From: Flavobacteriales bacterium | Lineage (GTDB): Bacteria; Bacteroidota; Bacteroidia; UBA10329 | NCBI GenBank assembly: GCA_020635535.1 | Contig: JACJZP010000002.1 | Location: forward strand, 1-64,000 | DNA: 64,000 nucleotides | Direction: 5' to 3' | Part shown: positions 58,692 to 64,000 of the stretch, piece after piece | How positions within the stretch are numbered: the stretch's first letter is position 1 | Layout: every line of letters begins with the position of its first letter | Notes under the pieces: model-generated | What the model saw: the letters and a program-made list of their open reading frames with translations, nothing else | The model's database searches: none | Told to the model about the DNA's origin: nothing | Translations under genes and position numbers: made by a program

Positions 58692-59219
58692 ATGAAAACC
58701 TATATACTCGGACTGTTTGTATTGCTTGCATTTCCTATGACCACGCTTGCTCAGGATGACCTGTGTGAGAACCTGAAGAAGGTTGTGACGTCATCTCAGG
58801 AATACTTCAAAGAGATCAGAGGAGAGGAAACTTCGCTTGAAATAAGAGGGGTTCCAAAACCGTATCAAAAATCTACTGTTGAGGTGAAAAGTGGTGCAGA
58901 GATGTTGATCACGGCCGATGAACTTTATCCTGAAGCAGTTACTTACTTGGATGAAAGCAGATTCATTTCCTCAGAGTTGCAGGCATCGTATGAAAAGCTG
59001 AAGAAGCAGATCACAGAATGTCTTGGAGATGAGTGGGTTGGTCAGGAGAAGGATAAGACCAATGATATTTTCTTGGAGGATACTGAATTCAAGAAGTTCA
59101 TTCTGAAGGAGAATAAGAAAGGCAAGAAGGTGAAAATTGAACTCTACATGTACAACCAGCGCGAATTGAACAAGTGGGTTGTAGAGTTGAAGATATTTGG
59201 AATAGGCCGTAATATTTGA
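58692..59219 (+). CDS. Secreted protein of unknown function
   Basis: Protein of 175 residues with signal peptide MKTYILGLFVLLAFPMTTLAQ. The mature part is charged and helical near the start (DDLCENLKKVVTSSQEYFKEIRGEE) and Lys-rich near the end (KKFILKENKKGKKVKIELYMYNQRELNKWVVELKIFG). I do not recognise a family. The in-frame codons from 58626 give no signal peptide, so ATG 58692 is chosen. A terminator follows. Confidence 0.65.
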   Translation: MKTYILGLFVLLAFPMTTLAQDDLCENLKKVVTSSQEYFKEIRGEETSLEIRGVPKPYQKSTVEVKSGAEMLITADELYPEAVTYLDESRFISSELQASYEKLKKQITECLGDEWVGQEKDKTNDIFLEDTEFKKFILKENKKGKKVKIELYMYNQRELNKWVVELKIFGIGRNI

Positions 59220-59241
59220 GCTGAAAAAGCATAAGATTCAT

Positions 59242-59275
59242 AAGCCCCGTCTACCGAAGTGGATGGGGCTTTTTA
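59242..59275. terminator. Terminator between convergent genes
   Basis: AAGCCCC (59242-59248) pairs with GGGGCTT (59265-59271), followed by TTTT. Seven-bp GC-rich stem with a 16-base loop, between the secreted-protein stop and the convergent NfeD stop, usable in the plus direction. Confidence 0.75.
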
Positions 59276-60679
59276 TTTGCTCACTTTCCGTACAAACAAC
59301 TGTGCCGTTTCGTACTTGGTGACTCGCACCGCTTCACCTTTCTCAATGTATCCGCTAAGTGCAGTGGCATCATAGATCTCATCATCTATAATCACTTTGC
59401 CAGAAGGGCGTAGAATAGTGTGAGCAATGCCTTTTTGGCCTACCAACGCATGTTCCGATGAATCAACACCCACAAAACCATCTTCCTTTTCCTGAACAGA
59501 TGCCAATACGAGCGAACTCAGTGCCGTGGTTGCCAACAGTTTCTTGGCCAAGTATAATGACCCGAAAAATCCGACAATGGTCGAGAGAATAACTGTAAAG
59601 AATGCAGTCATTATCTCAGAAGGCATCGTGAATTCGAAGTCAAACCCTACGTTCCCAACAAGACTTAGAATCAGTGAGGTCATGATCAAGGCAATACCCG
59701 AAATGCCCGCAACACCGAATCCGGGCAAAACGAATATTTCCACAGCCAAAAGCACTATTCCAACCAGAAAAAGAATCACTTCCCAGTTTTCGGCAAGACC
59801 CTCCAAATAAAGCGGGGTGAAGTAGAGCAGGGCAGCGGTTATGGCCGCAGCAATGGGAAAACCAATGCCAGGGGTTTGCAGCTCGAAGTAGATTCCGCCA
59901 ATGATGATCATGATCAGAATGCCGCTTACCGCAGGATTCACCATCCAGCCAATGAAGGTTTCCAAGCCTGTTACCACGTACGTTTTCAGTTCATATTCTG
60001 GGTAACCATTGGCTTCAAGCAATTCATTTACCGACTCGTACATGCCTTCGCAGAAACCGTGTTTCATAGCCTCGGTGGCAGTGAACGTGAGCACTTTCCC
60101 AGAATCTGAAACACCGGCAACTTTCAGAGACTCATCAACCATGGCCTCTGCTATGTCCGGGTTTCTACCTTTTGCTTCAGCCGTAGAACGCATGGTGCTA
60201 CGCATATAGCTCTGATACTTGTCGGGCATGGCTTCGCCTGTTTGATTCACCACAGTGGCCGCACCGATGTTCGCACCTTTTCGCATGTAAATGCTGTCGC
60301 AGGCGATGGAAATAAGCGCTCCGGCCGAAGCCGCATTATTATTGATGAATACCCAAACCGGAATCTCACTGTTCAGGATCTTTGTCCGCATACTGTCTGC
60401 ATGGATCACCATGCCGCCATACGTGTTCATATCCAGTAGGATCAGGTCGGCATTCCACTTCTCGGCATCTTCAAATGCCTTTTGCATTTTGCGCCAAATG
60501 GGCGGACCTATTTCTTCCTTGATGTCGAATTTGTAAACCCGCTTCTTTTCAGTTGACCGGAATGTGGAATCCGTCTTCTCTGTAAGTGTATCAATTGAAT
60601 GATCAGTGCTATCCTCAGAGCCGAATGAAAAATGAAGGATGAAAAATGATAAAAGGAGAGTAATAGTCGCTCGCATCAT
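59273..60679 (-). CDS. NfeD-family membrane serine protease
   Basis: ClpP-class membrane protease of 468 residues. Signal sequence; ClpP-like domain with the nucleophile Ser in NNNAASAGALISIACDSIYM and a candidate general-base Lys near DKYQSYMRSTMRSTAEAKG; four or five transmembrane helices (from about residue 250); C-terminal OB-like NfeD domain (ALVGQKGIAHTILRPSGKVIIDDEIYDATALSGYIEKGEAVRVTKYE). Usually paired with a stomatin gene, which is absent here. Overlaps the upstream phosphatase gene by four bases. Confidence 0.9.
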   Translation of the reverse strand: MMRATITLLLSFFILHFSFGSEDSTDHSIDTLTEKTDSTFRSTEKKRVYKFDIKEEIGPPIWRKMQKAFEDAEKWNADLILLDMNTYGGMVIHADSMRTKILNSEIPVWVFINNNAASAGALISIACDSIYMRKGANIGAATVVNQTGEAMPDKYQSYMRSTMRSTAEAKGRNPDIAEAMVDESLKVAGVSDSGKVLTFTATEAMKHGFCEGMYESVNELLEANGYPEYELKTYVVTGLETFIGWMVNPAVSGILIMIIIGGIYFELQTPGIGFPIAAAITAALLYFTPLYLEGLAENWEVILFLVGIVLLAVEIFVLPGFGVAGISGIALIMTSLILSLVGNVGFDFEFTMPSEIMTAFFTVILSTIVGFFGSLYLAKKLLATTALSSLVLASVQEKEDGFVGVDSSEHALVGQKGIAHTILRPSGKVIIDDEIYDATALSGYIEKGEAVRVTKYETAQLFVRKVSK

Positions 60680-61482
60680 TTCATAAATCTACGCACCAGT
60701 GCTAAAAGTTCAGCATGTACAAGACCATTCGCAGCTACAATCTCCTTCGTGAAGATGGCATCGCTACCACCTGAGAAATCGGTTACAACACCACCCGCTT
60801 CCTGAACAAGAAGGATTCCTGCTGCCACATCCCACGGGCTGAGACTGTACTCGTAGAAACCGTCAAATCGTCCAGCAGCAGTATACGCCAGATCGGTGGC
60901 TGCAGAACCCGGTCTGCGCAAGCCATGCGAATGTTGCATCAGGTGTCTGAATAACTCCAAGTAACGCTCCATCAAGTGATAGTCGTAATACGGAAATCCC
61001 GTTCCGAGCAACGAATCTTTTACCGTGGCAACCCTTGAAACAGCCATTGGAAGACCATTCAAATACGCCCCACCGTTTTTCCAAGCACTGAACATCTCTT
61101 CTTGATTGATCTCATAGACCACACCCACCAAAGGTTCTTTCTCAAGAAGTAGGGCAATGCTCACTGCAAAACATGGAACACCATGAATGAAATTCGTGGT
61201 ACCGTCCAAAGGGTCGATAACCCATTTCAAAGGGTTTTCATCGCGTTTTTTGGTTCCTTCTTCGGTTATGAAACCGGCAATTGGAAGGATTTCCTTCAAC
61301 TCGGCCACAATCAGCGCTTCTGCACCCTTATCAACATACGAAACAAAGTCGTTGTGACCTTTTACTTCCACTTGGTTGGTAGAGAATTTCAGCCTTTCCG
61401 CAAGGATGAATTTTCCTGCGTTTTTTGCAGTCTGCTCTACCTTTTTTGTAAGTGATTCGAGTTCGTGCGGATTGAATTCCAT
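60676..61482 (-). CDS. Inositol-monophosphatase-family phosphatase
   Basis: Mg-dependent, Li-sensitive-type phosphatase of 268 residues. Metal motifs: Glu in ITEEGTK, WVIDPLDGTTNFIHGVP and WDVAAGILLVQEAGG. The substrate may be inositol phosphate, PAP or a similar sugar phosphate. ATG 61482 overlaps the lgt TGA (TGATG), favouring it over the upstream ATG at 61497. Operon order: lgt, this gene, nfeD. Confidence 0.9.
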   Translation of the reverse strand: MEFNPHELESLTKKVEQTAKNAGKFILAERLKFSTNQVEVKGHNDFVSYVDKGAEALIVAELKEILPIAGFITEEGTKKRDENPLKWVIDPLDGTTNFIHGVPCFAVSIALLLEKEPLVGVVYEINQEEMFSAWKNGGAYLNGLPMAVSRVATVKDSLLGTGFPYYDYHLMERYLELFRHLMQHSHGLRRPGSAATDLAYTAAGRFDGFYEYSLSPWDVAAGILLVQEAGGVVTDFSGGSDAIFTKEIVAANGLVHAELLALVRRFMK

Positions 61483-62639
61483 CAGTATTGTGCCCATTTA
61501 TGTCCCACCTTGGGCATGAGAAAGACAAGCACAATCCCCGAAAGGATCATAATGCTTGCAATGATCTCTGCCTGGGTAACTCCTCCAAGTATGGGATATT
61601 CGTTATTGATGCGGATCTGTTCAATGGCCAAGCGTTCGATGCCTGCCAACACCAAGTAGAAAGCAGTTACCAATCCGGGTGTTTTCCACCGTTTGCGCAT
61701 AAACCAGAAGAAACCGAAGATGAGCAGAGCCATGGTGGTTTCGTAGATGGGAGTGGGCCAAGCATAGCCAGTTAGACTTACATAACCCATTTGAGCATAA
61801 TCGGCCTTAAGGTCTATTCCCAGAACGTTATTCGGGTAATTGTAGGCCCAAGCCCAATCGGGCAACCAGCTAAGCCAATCGGGTTTTGGGGCATCGTTCG
61901 GAATTCCCCAATCGCCATCGCCCGCCAACTGACACCCCATGCGACCAACGCCATAAGCTAGCATCAATCCTGGTAGTGCGGCATCTGTAAGATGTAGCAA
62001 TTTGATGTTGTTCTTGCGCGCAAACCAGAGAATGGCAATTGCTGCGCAGATCAATCCTCCCAAAAAGGAGAGGCCACTAAAGGAAATGAGTGCTCCAACG
62101 GGATCGGCCATCAGATCATCCCAATTCTCAAGATTGTGAAAGATCTTGGCGCCCAAAATGCCAAATACAGCAGCCAAAATGGTAATGTTGCCCACCTGCT
62201 GATAAGGATGTGTCAGCACTTCCACTTCTCTTGGTTCTCCGGTTACCTTACGGTCATCCCAAAGGCGCATACCTACCGAAATGGCCGCTCCCAGCAGACC
62301 ACCTAATAGATTTCCTTCGGTGGAAAGGATGAAAGCTTGTGGATTCAATACAACCGTATCGAAATCAATGGCAATGGCCAGGAATTTGAAGCCAATGAGA
62401 AAGCCTATAACTCCTGAAGTGAGTAGTTGGACAGGGGTTGACTTCACACCGATCCACATTTTTTTTCGCATTGCGGTAAGCAGACCTTGTTGTTCCTTTC
62501 GCTTCAGTTCAGACTTAAGGTCAATACTGGCAGCAAGGAAAGCCAATGCTACCATTAGCCCGAAACTCTGCACCAGCTTGAATGGAGGAATGGCAATTCC
62601 TGTGAGGTCAAGTACAAGGTCATACAGCGTTGGATACAT
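61482..62639 (-). CDS. lgt: Prolipoprotein diacylglyceryl transferase, copy 1
   Basis: Inner-membrane enzyme that transfers diacylglycerol to the lipobox Cys, the first lipoprotein-maturation step. 385 residues, longer than E. coli Lgt because of an inserted segment (KRKEQQGLLTAMRKKMWIG...). Signature GRMGCQLAGDGDWG with the essential Arg, and RLAIEQIRINNEY near the end. MYPTLYDL at 62639 aligns with the second copy; the frame continues upstream without support. A 78-base gap separates it from copy 2. Confidence 0.9.
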   Translation of the reverse strand: MYPTLYDLVLDLTGIAIPPFKLVQSFGLMVALAFLAASIDLKSELKRKEQQGLLTAMRKKMWIGVKSTPVQLLTSGVIGFLIGFKFLAIAIDFDTVVLNPQAFILSTEGNLLGGLLGAAISVGMRLWDDRKVTGEPREVEVLTHPYQQVGNITILAAVFGILGAKIFHNLENWDDLMADPVGALISFSGLSFLGGLICAAIAILWFARKNNIKLLHLTDAALPGLMLAYGVGRMGCQLAGDGDWGIPNDAPKPDWLSWLPDWAWAYNYPNNVLGIDLKADYAQMGYVSLTGYAWPTPIYETTMALLIFGFFWFMRKRWKTPGLVTAFYLVLAGIERLAIEQIRINNEYPILGGVTQAEIIASIMILSGIVLVFLMPKVGHKWAQY

Positions 62640-62717
62640 CTGTTCCTTTTGGGTTTGCGGGTGCAAAGATGCATTTATTGGCGGGAGTGGTCTCTGACCA
62701 ATGTTACTATTAAGTAA

Positions 62718-63896
62718 CTACCACTTTGCCCAACGCACTCCTACCTTGGGCATGTAGTAAAGGCCCGCGGCACCAGCCAGAATAATAAGCACCGAGATGA
62801 TCTCGGCCTGTGTAATGCCACCCAGAATAGGGTATTCGTTATTGATGCGTATCTGCTCAATAAGCAACCGCTCAATTCCCGTTAGCACCAAGTACCACGA
62901 CATCATAATGCCAGGGGTTTTCCATCGCTTGCGCATGCTCCACAGAAACCCGAAGATCAGTATGCTCATCAGTATCTCGTAGATAGGCGTAGGGTAGGCG
63001 TAGCCCGTCAGGCTCTCGTACCCGTTACGGGCGTAGTATTCTATCATCCACTCGGTACCACGGTGGGTAGGGTCAAGCACGTTATTCGGGTAATCGTAGG
63101 CCCACGCCCAATCAGGCAACCAACTCAGCCAATCGGGTTTCGGGTTGTCGTTGGGTATGCCCCAGTCACCATCGCCAGCTATCTGGCAGCCCATGCGCCC
63201 GAAACCGTACGCCATGGCCAGTCCGGGTACGGCTGCATCTACCAGATGCAATGCCTTTATCTTGTGTTTGCGGGCGTAGTAGATGATCATGGCCGAAGCA
63301 CAGATCAATCCACCAAAGAAGGAAAGTCCGCTGAAAGATGTAAGCGCCCCGATCGGGTCTGCCATCATCTCATCGATGTTCTCCAGATTATGGAACAGCT
63401 TGGCACCACCAATGCCTCCAATGGCGGCCAGTACCACCATGTTGCCCACATGCTCGTTGGCGTGCACTTCTACTTCCACCTCCTTGGGAGTGGTAGTGGC
63501 ATTCTTGCGGTCTAGATACACCATTACGGCAAGCGTTCCACCGCCCAGTATCAGCCCTGCAAACCAGTTGCCCTCTGCCGATAGCATGAACTCGCCAATA
63601 CGCGGGAATACATGATTGAAATCGCTGAGCAGCGGCATCAGTTTCAATCCCAAAAGGAACATGATGGCCGTGTTGGTGACCTTATCGGTAAGGGTTGATG
63701 GTTTTCCTTCCCAAACCTTCTTTTTGGTGGCCTGCAGCAGACCTTCCTTCTCTTTGCGTTTGAGTTCGAGCGTAAGCGTAATGCTGGCAAAGATGAACCC
63801 GCAGGCCACCATGCTTCCGTAGCTCTGCATCATCTGCAATGGCGGAATGGAGATTCCGAAAAGGTCTAAAAAGAGTTCGTAGAGGTTGGGGTACAT
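62718..63896 (-). CDS. lgt: Prolipoprotein diacylglyceryl transferase, copy 2
   Basis: Second Lgt of 392 residues, collinear with copy 1 from MYPNLYELFLDLFGISIPPL to the VRWAKW end, including GRMGCQIAGDGDWGIPNDNPKPDWLSWLPDWAWAY and RLLIEQIRINNEYPILGG. All signature residues of copy 1 are present, so it should be active. It has a noticeably more G/C-rich third position than copy 1, so the two have different codon histories. Confidence 0.9.
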   Translation of the reverse strand: MYPNLYELFLDLFGISIPPLQMMQSYGSMVACGFIFASITLTLELKRKEKEGLLQATKKKVWEGKPSTLTDKVTNTAIMFLLGLKLMPLLSDFNHVFPRIGEFMLSAEGNWFAGLILGGGTLAVMVYLDRKNATTTPKEVEVEVHANEHVGNMVVLAAIGGIGGAKLFHNLENIDEMMADPIGALTSFSGLSFFGGLICASAMIIYYARKHKIKALHLVDAAVPGLAMAYGFGRMGCQIAGDGDWGIPNDNPKPDWLSWLPDWAWAYDYPNNVLDPTHRGTEWMIEYYARNGYESLTGYAYPTPIYEILMSILIFGFLWSMRKRWKTPGIMMSWYLVLTGIERLLIEQIRINNEYPILGGITQAEIISVLIILAGAAGLYYMPKVGVRWAKW

Positions 63897-64000
63897 GGTT
63901 GATGGATTTGCGGTTGGGCAAATTAGCTATTTGTATCGCTGACGAAGGAAGCGTCTTCACGAATGATAGACCCCTCGTTCCTCGGGGAAACAACTGGTAA
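63897..64000. other. Non-coding end of window with repeat-core match
   Basis: Upstream region of the second lgt. Contains CCCCTCGTTCCTCGGGG (63971-63987), whose inverted 13-base core matches the intergenic element at 18599-18611. No gene supported in the final 104 bases. Confidence 0.4.

Noticed and set aside
63682..63993. Minus-strand ORF reaching the window end (103 codons)
   Set aside because: It overlaps the start of lgt copy 2 in another frame and has no recognisable sequence.
1..64000. tRNA, rRNA or riboswitch genes
   Set aside because: Gaps are short; none showed a cloverleaf, rRNA-like sequence or a riboswitch core that I could recognise.

Overview
The window is chromosomal DNA from a member of the Bacteroidota, most likely a Flavobacteriales-like lineage. 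The evidence is TonB-dependent receptors with carboxypeptidase-like N-domains, a PorP/SprF outer-membrane protein and a type IX sorting tail, many SPII lipoproteins, BshC, DUF4294 and DUF4295 proteins, promoters with the TAnnTTTG -7 element, and few Shine-Dalgarno sites. Gene density is high. I saw no tRNA, rRNA, CRISPR array, integrase or transposase. Family assignments come from reading motifs in the translations, not from searches.

Layout. 1-2200: sulfur/redox operon (TauE/SafE exporter, rhodanese lipoprotein, c-heme DUF3365 lipoprotein, thioredoxin). 2300-8900: beta-helix lipoprotein, large TonB receptor, secreted M43 metalloprotease. 8900-17700: beta-CASP nuclease, two UspA proteins, biotin carboxylase, DUF4294 protein, two-domain FabG, Vsr endonuclease, M19 dipeptidase, small lipoprotein. 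17650-21620: metal-homeostasis block of a ZIP transporter, a DtxR-type regulator and a TonB receptor around a palindromic operator; both the regulator and the receptor carry an apparent single-base frameshift in an A run. 21620-28100: HepT/MNT toxin-antitoxin pair, leucyl aminopeptidase, a deformylase-like protein lacking its catalytic residues, phosphoglycerate mutase, HAD protein, methionine aminopeptidase, methyltransferase, MscS channel. 28100-37500: DODA-type dioxygenase with a palindrome at its start, GNAT, ornithine-racemase-like enzyme, NYN/OST-HTH protein, ElbB, propeller lipoprotein, MarR, degenerate DUF885 protein, CinA, FISUMP lipoprotein.

37500-48000: the ribosomal block rpmB / rpmG-DUF4295-ftsY-rimO-bshC, split after rpmB by an M1 aminopeptidase and a 1324-residue collagen-like protein carrying phage-tail-fibre-like modules. 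48000-53300: PorP/SprF protein, DUF4625-like lipoprotein, a SerB-SerA fusion, a 53-residue YqaE/Pmp3 protein, ribH and a TPR protein. 53400-59300: recF, an XRE regulator with an operator array, nth, bcp, recA, TPR lipoprotein. 59270-64000: NfeD protease, inositol-monophosphatase-family protein and two tandem lgt genes.

Most genes are housekeeping. The parts that deserve attention are the frameshifted metal regulon, the catalytically dead deformylase paralogue, the SerB-SerA fusion, the collagen/tail-fibre mosaic, the duplicated lgt, and the operator palindromes at the DODA, marR and XRE promoters.
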